From the NCBI GenBank assembly GCA_963674575.2, contig CAXXQT010000009.1:496001-560000 (forward strand): 64,000 bases of DNA, read 5' to 3'. This DNA is from JAAYAY01 sp963674575 (GTDB lineage: Bacteria > Planctomycetota > Planctomycetia > Pirellulales > Thermoguttaceae). This document shows, one piece after another, positions 1 to 9,802 of the stretch. How positions within the stretch are numbered: the first letter of the stretch is position 1; each line of letters starts with the position of its first letter. The notes under the pieces are model-generated. The model saw nothing but the letters and a program-made list of their open reading frames with translations. It searched no databases and was not told where the DNA came from. Position numbers and translations under genes: made by a program.

Positions 1-1013
1 TCGCGGCCCTGCATGTGCTGGATGTCGAGTTTGCCGCCCACGTACTGGGTGAGCCAGCGGGGGATTTTTACCCGGCCGATGTCGTCGCCGATAGGGTGAT
101 GGCTACACGTTTCGGCGATCAGGACGCGATCTCCCGCCCGCAGCCGCTCAATGGCCGTGGCCCCGCGGACGAACTCGGCCAGATCGCCCTTCTGCCGGGC
201 GAAGAGGATCGAGAAGGAGGTCATCTTGATCTCGGGCGGCGTGTCGGCCGCCACTTTCAAGAAGGCCTGCGAGTCGGTGATCACCAAGGCCGGTGGACGG
301 CGAAGGCGGTCCAAGGCGTCGCTCAGTTCCCGTTCCTTGACCACCATGCAGTAGGCCTCGTGGTCCAACAGATCGCGGATCGTCTGCACCTGGGGAACGA
401 TCAGCCGGCCCTTGGGGGCTTCCAGATCGATGGGAACGACGAGCACGGCCAGCTCGCCCGGCGGCACCAGGTCGGCCACCAGGGGCGGCGTGCGCAGGAA
501 CTCTTCGGGAACGGCCCGGATCAACTCCCGCCGCAGATCCAGGATGCCTTCGCCTTGGGACGCCGCCGTGCGGACGACGGGGATCTTCTCTTCGGCAAGC
601 CGCTCGACAATCGCCGCCTCGGGTTCGCCCAGGTCCGTCTTGTTGAAGACGACGACAATCGGCGCGCTGCGGCCGCGAAGCTCTTCGAGAATGCCGTCTT
701 CAAAGGGCCCCCACACGCCGGCCTCGGTCACGAGCAGGGCCACGTCGGTGCGATCGAAGACTTGCCGCGACTTGTCCACCCGCTGCTGACCCAGGGCCCC
801 CACGTCGTCGACGCCGGCCGTATCGATGAACAACACCGGCCCCAGGGGCAATAGCTCCATGGGCTTCTCGACCGGGTCGGTCGTCGTGCCCGCCACGTCA
901 GAAACGATCGACACCTGCTGCCGCGTGATGCCGTTCAAGAGCGACGACTTGCCCACGTTGCGACGACCAAAAAGTCCAATGTGGAGGCGGAGACCTTTGG
1001 GAGTTGATTTCAC
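1..1013 (-). CDS. hydF: [FeFe]-hydrogenase maturation GTPase HydF (3' end outside window)
   Basis: HydF is the scaffold on which the 2Fe subcluster of the H-cluster is built before transfer to apo-hydrogenase. 337 codons are present and the C-terminus lies beyond position 1. Seen: a P-loop GRRNVGKSS near residue 17, GTTTDP (G2), DTAG (G3) and FNKTD (G4), then the dimerisation region and a Cys-Ser-His at residues 303-305, which matches the start of the family's C-x-H...HCxxC cluster-binding motif (HCxxC would be off the edge). The start is GTG at 1013, directly before the P-loop domain; no ATG fits. It is the last gene of the minus-strand hydrogenase block, downstream of aspA and hydG. hydE is not in the window. 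Confidence 0.93.
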   Translation of the reverse strand, partial: MKSTPKGLRLHIGLFGRRNVGKSSLLNGITRQQVSIVSDVAGTTTDPVEKPMELLPLGPVLFIDTAGVDDVGALGQQRVDKSRQVFDRTDVALLVTEAGVWGPFEDGILEELRGRSAPIVVVFNKTDLGEPEAAIVERLAEEKIPVVRTAASQGEGILDLRRELIRAVPEEFLRTPPLVADLVPPGELAVLVVPIDLEAPKGRLIVPQVQTIRDLLDHEAYCMVVKERELSDALDRLRRPPALVITDSQAFLKVAADTPPEIKMTSFSILFARQKGDLAEFVRGATAIERLRAGDRVLIAETCSHHPIGDDIGRVKIPRWLTQYVGGKLDIQHMQGR

Positions 1014-1060
1014 TGGTACGCTCCAAGCTAACGCAACGCGTGGCGAAATGGTGAGGTATC

Positions 1061-1213
1061 AAATCCGAAATACGAATCTCGAAATCCGAAACAAAATCAA
1101 ATCACCGAAATCGAAATGTCCAAAACCACAGCGGCGGTCCCCACTGGCAGTTTAGAACATTTGAATTTCGCATTTAGAATTTGTTTCGGATTTCGATATT
1201 CGTATTTCGGATT

Positions 1214-1214
<1 letters not shown>
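1061..1214. repeat. 35-nt inverted repeat between aspA and hydF
   Basis: Arms 1061-1095 and 1180-1214 are inverted copies matching at 34 of 35 positions (AAATCCGAAATACGAAT at the outer end). The right arm reaches into the aspA stop codon (TAA, 1214-1216). AT-rich elements of this kind recur between genes in planctomycete genomes. It could form a long hairpin in the aspA-hydF transcript. No gene is seen here. Confidence 0.85.
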
Positions 1215-2780
<1,566 letters not shown>

Positions 2781-2921
2781 GAGGGCGTCGGAACTCGGAG
2801 AAGAAGGTGGGTGGGGGAGTGTCTGCGATCCGGGCGCATTGTACGGCAGGCGACGCCTGACAGCCACCGGGGAAAGGAGGTAGTGGCCCCCGAGCCCGGT
2901 GGGAGTAGAATAAGGCAGGGC

Positions 2922-3202
2922 CACGCGTGGTGCTCGACGTGTTGGGAAACAGGATCGAGCACCAGCGCGTGACCCATGCCACGGACCTTCGGCACGCCGA
3001 CCCTACGAGGATCGACGTACCGTCCAAGGAACTGTCGGGGAACCACCTCACAACAAGGTGGTCTCCCGGCAGCGCCGAGGAAGGTAAACGTAGGTTGGCT
3101 CTCCCGAGCCGACCAATCGAATTGTCACTGGTCTTCCATATCCGGAAGAAACCCCCGGGTGCTAGTGGCAGTGTCAGGGTCGACCCTGGAGAGTCAACCT
3201 AC
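2922..3202. repeat. Hairpins in the hydG-aspA intergenic region
   Basis: The 427-nt space between aspA and hydG holds no gene. It contains a hairpin with arms 2922-2936 and 2956-2971 (CACGCGTGGTGCTCG, one-base bulge), a short stem ACCACCT/AGGTGGT near 3043-3063, and an inverted repeat with arms 3090-3104 and 3188-3202 (GTAGGTTGGCTCTCC, one mismatch). None has a T-run typical of an intrinsic terminator. They may stabilise or separate the hydG and aspA messages. Confidence 0.7.
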
Positions 3203-3207
3203 CCATT

Positions 3208-4632
3208 TCAGAAATACAGGTCGCGCTTGTCCGTCTCACGGATCTGTTTGAGCCGGTCTTGCAGTTCTTGTTTGCGGGGGCTTTCGGGGAGCTGTCCGAT
3301 TTCCTTTTCGATAAGCTGGGCGCCTGCGGCCCGGGTTTCTTCGGAACCGTAGTCGCAAAGGTATTCCTGGAGGGTGGTCAGGGCGTTGGGCGTGCAAAGG
3401 TTCTGGATGAATCCGGGAATGGCGAACTCCATGAAGTGCTCACCGGTCCGCCCGGCCCGGTAGCAGGCGGTGCAGAAACTTGGCACGTAGCCGTCGAGGA
3501 TCAGTTCCCGCATGACTTCGTCCAGGGAACGGAGGTCGCCCAGTTGGAACTGTTCCTTTTCGATCTGCTGGACCTTTTCGGCGGCCGTGTAGCCTGCCAA
3601 TTCAATGCGGCTTCCCGCGTCGATTTGGGAAACGCCGAAGGCCATGACTTCGCGCCGGACTTCGGCCGTTTCCCGAGCCGTGAGGATCATGCCGGTGTAA
3701 GGCACGGACAGGCGAAGAATGGCGACGAGCCGCTTGAAATCGGCATCGCTGACCAGGTGGCTGTCGTCGATGTTCACGCCCATGGCGGGCTGCATGCGGG
3801 GGAAGCTGATCGTATGAGGGCCGACCCCATAGTGCTTTTGCAGGTGGCGGCTGTGGGCCACGAGCGAAAGAACCTCGAAACGCCAGTCGTAGAGTCCGAA
3901 CAGGGCCCCGATTCCCACGTCGTCGCACTCGGACTCGATGGCCCGAGCGAGAGCGTCGAGCCGCCAGAGGTAGTCGCCCTTCGAGGACTCGGGGTCGTGC
4001 ATCGCCGCGTAGGTCGCCCGGTGGTAGGTCTCCTGAAACACCTGGTAGGTGCCGATGCCGGCTTCCTTCACGACGCGATAGCCCGCATGGTCCATTGGGG
4101 CGGCGTTGATGTTGACGCGGCGGATTTCCCCGTGGCCGATCCGGGTGGCGTAGATTCGCTTGACGCAATCGGCAATGAACTCGGGGCTGTAGGCCGGGTG
4201 CTCGCCGAACACCAGGATAAGTCGTTTGTGTCCGTGCTGTTCGAGAGTCTCGACCTGAGCCGTCAGTTCTTCCGGCGAAAGGGTGTGGCGGACGACGTCC
4301 TTGTTGGAGCTGCGGAAGGCGCAGTAGAGGCAGTCGTTTTGGCAATAGCTGCCCACGTAAAGAGGCGCGAACAGGACGATGCGGTTGCCGTAGACGTCGC
4401 GTTTGAGTTGGCGAGCGGCCGCAAAGATCTCCTCCACCAGTTCCGGGTCGTCCGCCCGAAGAAGAACGGACGTTTCTTCCGGTTCGAGGGGAACCTTCGC
4501 CAGCCCTTTGGCGATCACGTCGCGCACGGCGCCGGGATCCGGCTTGCCGAGAAGGAGCCGTTCGAAATAGTCTTCGTCGATGAAGTGGTATCCGCTCGTG
4601 CTGAGCGTTCTTCGTTCAGTGGCCGTGCTCAT
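3208..4632 (-). CDS. hydG: [FeFe]-hydrogenase maturase HydG (radical SAM tyrosine lyase)
   Basis: HydG cleaves tyrosine with SAM to make the CO and CN ligands of the hydrogenase H-cluster. The 474-residue product has the N-terminal radical-SAM cysteines C97-x3-C101-x2-C104 (CQNDCLYC) and the C-terminal auxiliary cluster motif C387-x2-C390-x22-C413 that distinguishes HydG from ThiH, so both clusters look intact. Length is normal for the family. Its ATG (4632) overlaps the stop of the upstream regulator-kinase gene by four bases (ATGA), so maturation and signalling genes are translationally coupled. A full hydrogenase maturation set would also need HydE, absent here. Confidence 0.95.
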   Translation of the reverse strand: MSTATERRTLSTSGYHFIDEDYFERLLLGKPDPGAVRDVIAKGLAKVPLEPEETSVLLRADDPELVEEIFAAARQLKRDVYGNRIVLFAPLYVGSYCQNDCLYCAFRSSNKDVVRHTLSPEELTAQVETLEQHGHKRLILVFGEHPAYSPEFIADCVKRIYATRIGHGEIRRVNINAAPMDHAGYRVVKEAGIGTYQVFQETYHRATYAAMHDPESSKGDYLWRLDALARAIESECDDVGIGALFGLYDWRFEVLSLVAHSRHLQKHYGVGPHTISFPRMQPAMGVNIDDSHLVSDADFKRLVAILRLSVPYTGMILTARETAEVRREVMAFGVSQIDAGSRIELAGYTAAEKVQQIEKEQFQLGDLRSLDEVMRELILDGYVPSFCTACYRAGRTGEHFMEFAIPGFIQNLCTPNALTTLQEYLCDYGSEETRAAGAQLIEKEIGQLPESPRKQELQDRLKQIRETDKRDLYF

Positions 4633-5819
4633 GATCTCGCGTTTCCGGAAGCCAAGGTTTCGGCTTCCTCTTGAAGTCGTGGGTTGGGTGGATCGGTCCG
4701 AAGGTCGACGACGAACTCGCTGCCCTCGTCGGGACGGCTTGAAACCGAGACAGAGCCGTCGTAGAGATCGGCAATCTTCTTGACGATGGACAATCCCAAC
4801 CCGCTGCCGTGGATGTTGCGGGTGTTTTCGTTCTTGATGCGGACGAATTCGCCGAAGAGTTTTTCGGCTTCCTCTTCCGACATGCCGATTCCGGTGTCGG
4901 CGACGCGGATTCGGACCCGGCCGTCGCCCGGTTCGACGGCGATCTCAACGCGTCCGCCGTCGCGATTGTATTTTACGGCGTTGGAAACCAGATTATTGAA
5001 AACCATTTCCATTTCACCGCGATCGGCCCGAATCGGGACAGGGTCGACATTTTGGAGGTCGCAGACAATGCCGCGCCGGTCGGCTTCGGCGTGCTGCATC
5101 TCGACGGCGGATCGGGCGACTTCGACCAGATCCACCGTGTCGAGAGTTCGTTCCTTTTGGCCCGATTCGATCCGCGTCATATCGAGCAGATCGGCGATGA
5201 GCTTGAACATCCCCTGGAGCCGGTCGCGACCCCGCTGAAGCACCTCGTCGTAGGCCGCAAGATCCTCGCCGAGAGAACGATTCTGGAGGAGTTGCAGGAA
5301 GCCGTCGACGGCGCCGAGGGGCGACTTCAGCTCGTGGCCCAGGACGCGGATGAACTGGAACCGCACCTGGCGGCGCTCCTCGGCGAGCTTTCGGGCCTCT
5401 CGGGCCAGGGCGATGCGCACGGTGGCTTTGCGGACCGTGTTGCGTAATTCGTCGGGCGTGAAGGGTTTGGGCAGGAAATCGTAGGCGCCCTGCTTGGTCG
5501 CCGCCACGGCCGTCTCGATCGAGGCGTAGGCGGTGATCATCACGGTAAGGATGTCGGTCTTCATGGCCGCCACGCGATGGAGCACGTCCAATCCGCTGAT
5601 GCCGGGCATCTTGTGATCGAGGAGCATGATGTCGGGCGGGCACGCCGCAATTCGCTCCAAGGCGACCTCTCCCGATTCGGCTTCCTCGATTTCGTAGCGC
5701 ACCGTCTGCTCCACGTTGGGAACGTCGACCGTGAAATTGCGGAGCGTTCGCGTCACGCCCCGGCGCATTCCCGGCTCGTCGTCGACGACGAGAACTCGAA
5801 GCTGATCGATTTCACTCAT
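4629..5819 (-). CDS. Response regulator-histidine kinase hybrid (REC-HisKA-HATPase)
   Basis: A 396-residue cytoplasmic signalling protein. Residues about 6-125 are a receiver domain (VVDDE, phospho-acceptor D68 in LLDHKMPG, conserved K in LPKPF). A DHp domain follows with H162 in VLGHELKSP, then an HATPase domain with N box (NNLVSNAVKYN), G1 (DTGIGM) and G2 (GSGLGLSIVKK). No DNA-binding output or membrane segment is present. Start and stop both form ATGA overlaps, with the hydrogenase-like kinase upstream and hydG downstream. The natural reading is that the upstream kinase phosphorylates D68 and so modulates this kinase; the final output regulator is not in the window. Confidence 0.9.
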   Translation of the reverse strand: MSEIDQLRVLVVDDEPGMRRGVTRTLRNFTVDVPNVEQTVRYEIEEAESGEVALERIAACPPDIMLLDHKMPGISGLDVLHRVAAMKTDILTVMITAYASIETAVAATKQGAYDFLPKPFTPDELRNTVRKATVRIALAREARKLAEERRQVRFQFIRVLGHELKSPLGAVDGFLQLLQNRSLGEDLAAYDEVLQRGRDRLQGMFKLIADLLDMTRIESGQKERTLDTVDLVEVARSAVEMQHAEADRRGIVCDLQNVDPVPIRADRGEMEMVFNNLVSNAVKYNRDGGRVEIAVEPGDGRVRIRVADTGIGMSEEEAEKLFGEFVRIKNENTRNIHGSGLGLSIVKKIADLYDGSVSVSSRPDEGSEFVVDLRTDPPNPRLQEEAETLASGNARS

Positions 5820-7858
5820 GCATCCCCTCCGTCGGTTTCGAGCAGTCCGGTCGGTTCGTCGGCGGGCTCGTCTGCCACGTCGCGTGGAAGGATCAACGTG
5901 AAGGTTGTCCCCGTAGGCCCCGCCGCCGGATCGGCATTCGACTCAACTTGAATATCTCCGTGGTGCATTTTCACAATGCCGTAGCTGACGGCGAGCCCCA
6001 GCCCTGTTCCTTTTCCGATGTGTTTTGTGGTGAAGAAGGGCTCGAAGATCTTCTTTCGGTTCTCGTCGGGAATTCCGCACCCCGTATCGGTCACCGAGAT
6101 CGTCACCTTCTCAGCGCCCCCCGCCGTATGCACGGTGAGCCGGCCGCCCTCGGGCATGGCGCCAATCGCGTTGCTCACGAGATTCGTAAGAACCTGGCTC
6201 AACTGATCGCGATCGATCCGCGCGATCGGATCGGCGAGTTCGTGGTTCACCCGGAGCGAGATGTTGCGGGGAATGGGAACGACCTTCAGCAGGCGATCCA
6301 CCATTTCGCAGAGATTCGCCTCGGCCCGGATGACGCGGTTCTGGCGGGCGAAATGAAGCAATCCGGCGACGATCTTCTTGCAGCGGTCGGCCTGCTCAGC
6401 GATCAGTTGCAGATCCTCGCGAGTCTCCGCATCGGGAGAGCTCTCGTCGAGCAACAGGTGGGCGTACATGAGCACCACGCCCAGAGGATTGTTGACTTCG
6501 TGGGCGATCCCGGCCGCCAGTTGGCCCATGCTGGCGAGCTTCTCCGAGTGCATGAGCGCTTCCTGGGCGCTGGCCAGTTGCTCCTTGGACTGCTCCACTT
6601 CCTTCAGGGCGACACGGAGTTGGTCGATCGTGTTGGGCAGGCACATTTCGTTCTCGGCCAGCCCCTTGTAGATGGCAATGGCGTGGTCACGGCACGTTTC
6701 GTAGCCGCAGGCGCCGCAGTTCAATTCCTCGTCCACCGAATGCTTGCCCAGCCGTCGCAGGATCTTCGCGAGCGTCTCGGCAGCCGGAGGGGCGACCCGC
6801 TGGTCGTTCGGTTGGAATCGGCGGCTGAGATCGAGCGTGTCCAGATCGGTCATCGCCCGGTTCCAGATCTCGCTGTCGAGAGTGCGAACCCGCTCGGAGG
6901 CGAACAAGCGAACGTGGCGACGGCGATTGAACAGGGGCAGGTCGCTGTTGACTCCCGCGCCCATAATGCAGCCTTCGCAGCACAGGGCCTCGAGAAGGCG
7001 AGCGCCCAGATCGCCGGCGGCGAACTCGCGGATTGCCTCGAAGGTATGGTTACGTCCTTCGGCGGCGACCACCTCGCCGGTCATCAGGTCTTCCTGAATA
7101 TCGGCCGTTTGCAGCATGCCGCGGCCAATCGGAAAAACGCCGCCCACCGCGCCGTGGGGCGGGTCGAAATCCGAAGGTTCCACCGTGGCGGCTTCCACGG
7201 CCTGACGAGCGAACATGCTGCGAAGCTCCGGAAAGGTCAGCGCGGCCGACACTTCCTTCGCTAGACGTGGACTATCCGCTTCCGCCTTCTTGGCAATGCA
7301 CGGACCGATGAAGACCACGGCGATCTCTTCGTCCGCCAGGCGGCGAACCGCCCGGGCCGTGGCCACCATGGGGGAAACGATCGGGGCGAGGGAGTCGACC
7401 AATTCCGGATGGTAGCGTTCCACAAAGCCCACGACGGCCGGACAACTCGTAGCGATGAAACGCCGTCCGTCGCGATCGGCGAGCAAGCGGCGATATTCCC
7501 GGGCAACCAAATCGGCCCCAAACGACACTTCGTGAACTCGCGCAAACCCCAGGGCTCGGACCATTCCCACAAGGCGCCGATAGGGGACCTCGGGGAACTC
7601 CGCAGGAAAACTGGGAGCCAGGCAGGCCGCCACCGGAAGACTTCCCGCAAGGAGCCGGTCCACTTGGCCGATCGAATCGGCAACCTGCTTGGCTTGCTGA
7701 GAGCAAACGCGAACGCAATTGCCACAGGCGATGCAGCGAGCTCCGATCACTTCGGCCTGTCCGTCGTAGATGCGAATGGCCTTGGCCGGACACTCCCGGA
7801 CGCACGTGTAGCACATGCGACAGCGTTCTTTCGCCGTTGTGATCAGGGCCGTGGTCAT
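5816..7858 (-). CDS. HydS-type sensory [FeFe]-hydrogenase fused to histidine kinase
   Basis: 680 residues, soluble. Residues 13-23 and 42-52 hold two 4Fe-4S ferredoxin motifs (C13/16/19/23, C42/45/48/52). Residues about 75-330 are an iron-hydrogenase large-subunit domain with H-cluster motifs TSCP (C139), PCIAKKAE (C187) and CCEGCIMG (C293, C294, C297). Residues 381-406 are a further Fe-S motif (CGACGYETC...C), followed by a coiled linker and a DHp/HATPase kinase with H453 in IAHEVNNP. This is the architecture of putative H2-sensing group C hydrogenases, which are thought to signal rather than turn over H2. HydF and HydG in the same block could build its H-cluster. Start ATG 7858; no close alternative. 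Confidence 0.92.
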   Translation of the reverse strand: MTTALITTAKERCRMCYTCVRECPAKAIRIYDGQAEVIGARCIACGNCVRVCSQQAKQVADSIGQVDRLLAGSLPVAACLAPSFPAEFPEVPYRRLVGMVRALGFARVHEVSFGADLVAREYRRLLADRDGRRFIATSCPAVVGFVERYHPELVDSLAPIVSPMVATARAVRRLADEEIAVVFIGPCIAKKAEADSPRLAKEVSAALTFPELRSMFARQAVEAATVEPSDFDPPHGAVGGVFPIGRGMLQTADIQEDLMTGEVVAAEGRNHTFEAIREFAAGDLGARLLEALCCEGCIMGAGVNSDLPLFNRRRHVRLFASERVRTLDSEIWNRAMTDLDTLDLSRRFQPNDQRVAPPAAETLAKILRRLGKHSVDEELNCGACGYETCRDHAIAIYKGLAENEMCLPNTIDQLRVALKEVEQSKEQLASAQEALMHSEKLASMGQLAAGIAHEVNNPLGVVLMYAHLLLDESSPDAETREDLQLIAEQADRCKKIVAGLLHFARQNRVIRAEANLCEMVDRLLKVVPIPRNISLRVNHELADPIARIDRDQLSQVLTNLVSNAIGAMPEGGRLTVHTAGGAEKVTISVTDTGCGIPDENRKKIFEPFFTTKHIGKGTGLGLAVSYGIVKMHHGDIQVESNADPAAGPTGTTFTLILPRDVADEPADEPTGLLETDGGDA

Positions 7859-8265
7859 CGTTTCACATCACCGCTAGACGGAACCTCGGGAAAGCTCGGC
7901 AAGCAGACGCAGAATAGACATCGCGTCCACTTACCGCCGCGCCTATGGAATCATAGGCCCCGGGGCCCCGCGAGTCGGGAAGGGGATGCTCCCATCCTCG
8001 TTTGCACAAGGATGGGAACCATCCCCAGGGAGCATTTTCTATCCAATCAGCCTGAAAAGACAGACCGATTCGAAATCCGTCTCGGGGTCCTGCTCTTCTC
8101 TGTTCCGGCCCCGGAAAGTCCAGCTCCACAACAAGTTGCGATGATTCACTCAGGTGTCCGGCGGTGGCTCACTTTTCTTTTGAGCCCACAAGAACCAGAC
8201 GCTTGGGATGTTCGTTCTTCACGGCACATTCGGCCGCACTGCCGAGGTCTGTTCCTCAGGGGGCA
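7859..8265. other. Intergenic region upstream of HydS with nested hairpin
   Basis: No gene is supported here. A compact hairpin lies at 7986-8035: outer arms ATGCTCCC (7986-7993) and GGGAGCAT (8028-8035), inner alternative arms TCCCATCCT (7990-7998) and AGGATGGGA (8009-8017). The two stems share bases, so they are mutually exclusive. That resembles a switchable leader, but no ligand class is recognised. It lies about 130 bp upstream of the HydS start. Confidence 0.5.
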
Positions 8266-8325
8266 GAAAAAAAGAAGTGGACGTTGCGGCTGGGGATTGG
8301 GGGGGGAGAGAATGCCGCAACGTCC
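8266..8325 (-). terminator. Rho-independent terminator on minus strand without an obvious gene
   Basis: Arms GGACGTTGCGGC (8279-8290) and GCCGCAACGTCC (8314-8325) form a perfect 12-bp stem. Reading the minus strand, the stem is followed by a run of seven T (complement of 8267-8273). This is a textbook intrinsic terminator, yet no credible minus-strand gene ends there. A short non-coding RNA, or the remnant of a gene replaced by the toxin-antitoxin pair, is possible. Confidence 0.7.
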
Positions 8326-8508
8326 GCCACGAAGTAACCGCAACTGCCGTGCCATTTCCCCCAGTTTCGGATGAGCGACGCTCTGTTTCCCTAGGCACGC
8401 ATCGTAAATCCCTACTGGAAAACAAATTGCGAAATAGCGGTGCCCCCCCCAATGACCGGAAGAACCCAACGCCCGTAGGATGGATCGTAATCGGCATAAA
8501 GCGAATTG

Positions 8509-8533
8509 CAGTGTATGACGTATTTATACACTG
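8509..8533. promoter_or_regulatory. Inverted repeat upstream of AbiE-like operon
   Basis: CAGTGTAT (8509-8516) and ATACACTG (8526-8533) are perfect 8-bp inverted arms around a 9-nt centre in a visibly AT-rich stretch about 155 bp before the antitoxin start. A second small dyad, ATGTT/AACAT, follows at 8535-8547. Candidate operator sites; the binding protein is unknown. Confidence 0.5.
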
Positions 8534-8614
8534 TATGTTAACAACATCTTCCGGTCAGTATGATGACTCGAATGAATCCTCCGTGATCCCTTCGTCGCGG
8601 GAATATGTCAAATA

Positions 8615-8645
8615 TTTCCTGCGCAGGAAAACATGCTATTATAAG
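8615..8645 (+). promoter_or_regulatory. Promoter with perfect 16-bp palindrome, likely antitoxin operator
   Basis: TTTCCTGCGCAGGAAA (8615-8630) is a perfect palindrome. It lies just upstream of a -10-like TATTAT (8637-8642), about 40 bp before the antitoxin start codon. AbiE antitoxins repress their own promoters by binding inverted repeats, so this is the best operator candidate for the downstream winged-helix protein. This is inference from position and symmetry. Confidence 0.6.
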
Positions 8646-8686
8646 AATAGGTAACCGCCGTCTGCCATGTTTTCTCGAAGTGATAA

Positions 8687-9802
8687 ATGTCCTCAAGCAA
8701 GAAATCCAGCCGATTCAGAAAACCACTCTCAGAGAAGTTGCTGCTCGATACTCTCCAGGGCTTGGGGGAGTTTGGACCCGCGCAAATTCGGCTGCGCGAG
8801 CGTGGTTCGCAGAGAACGAATAACACGGTCGACGCCTTCGCCGAAATAGCGTGGAACGGGAGCCAGTTCGTCTTTGCATTGGAAACCGGGCTCTTGTCCA
8901 GCCCCAAAGCCATAGAAGCGAAGGTTGAACGCGCAGGCCAACTTGCTCGACAATTCAACGTCAACCCGATGATCTTGGTTCCCTATCTTTCTGAGGAGCA
9001 GTTGCGCAAGTTGGAGCTGCGTTGCGTCAGCGGCCTGGACCTTTGTGGAAACGGCGTCATCATCATTCCCGAACGATTGTTGGTTTATCGAACGGGCAAT
9101 CCCAACAAGTACCCGAGCAGTAGCCCTATTCGCAACGTCTATCGAAAAGCGAGTTCCCTGGTCGGACGAGTCTTTTTGAGACGTCCTAAGTACGAAAGTG
9201 CACAGGCGGTGGTGGATGAAATCGCCGCTCGCCGAGCCAATGTGACGCTGTCGACCGTCTCCAAGGTGTGTGCATCAATGGCTGACGATTTGATCATCGA
9301 ACGTGATCGACGCGGACGCCGCACCTCGTTTCGTCTGCTTCAACCGGACAAACTCCTGGAGCGTTTAGCCGCCAACTTCACCTCTCCCAACGTGTACGAT
9401 TCGTTCACGGGGCAATTGCGGTTGGAAAACGCTCCGTTCAGGCAGATGCTCGAATCCTGGCAGGAAGACACGGGCCAACTCATCATTCGAACAGGGGCCT
9501 CTTCGAGCGATCTCTATGCGACGATGGCAAGGGAGCCCGTCAGCCGATACTACTGCACGGACGTATCGGGCCTGGTCGAGCGTTTGGGCGAAAACCTCGT
9601 TGAGACGAATCGCTTTCCAAACATCCAGCTTCTGGAAACTGAAGACCCCACCGTGTACTTCGATCCGAACAACGCCATTGACGCTTCCCCCGTACAATCC
9701 TATCTGGAATTGGCTGTTGGCGACAAACGTGACCGTGAGACAGCACAACAGATAGAGCGGCGATTGCTGCAGGAGCTCGAGCGATACTCGACAATCCCAT
9801 GA
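8687..9802 (+). CDS. AbiEi-like antitoxin with winged-helix domain
   Basis: 371 residues. Residues about 45-135 look like a degenerate restriction-endonuclease-like fold (VDAFAEI...FALETG...SSPK, then SGLDLCGNG), followed by a winged-helix region around residues 160-215 (SAQAVVDEIAARRANVTLST, RRGRRTSFRL) and a C-terminal domain of unknown function. This resembles the longer type IV AbiEi-family antitoxins paired with AbiEii nucleotidyltransferases. TGA and TAA lie directly before the ATG, so the start cannot be further upstream. The stop overlaps the next start (ATGA, 9799-9802), as expected for a toxin-antitoxin pair. It could also act in phage defence by abortive infection. Family assignment is from memory of sequence patterns. 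Confidence 0.7.
   Translation: MSSSKKSSRFRKPLSEKLLLDTLQGLGEFGPAQIRLRERGSQRTNNTVDAFAEIAWNGSQFVFALETGLLSSPKAIEAKVERAGQLARQFNVNPMILVPYLSEEQLRKLELRCVSGLDLCGNGVIIIPERLLVYRTGNPNKYPSSSPIRNVYRKASSLVGRVFLRRPKYESAQAVVDEIAARRANVTLSTVSKVCASMADDLIIERDRRGRRTSFRLLQPDKLLERLAANFTSPNVYDSFTGQLRLENAPFRQMLESWQEDTGQLIIRTGASSSDLYATMAREPVSRYYCTDVSGLVERLGENLVETNRFPNIQLLETEDPTVYFDPNNAIDASPVQSYLELAVGDKRDRETAQQIERRLLQELERYSTIP

Noticed and set aside
15..854. Plus-strand frame of 279 codons at left edge
   Set aside because: Antisense to hydF, whose GTPase motifs on the minus strand are clear.
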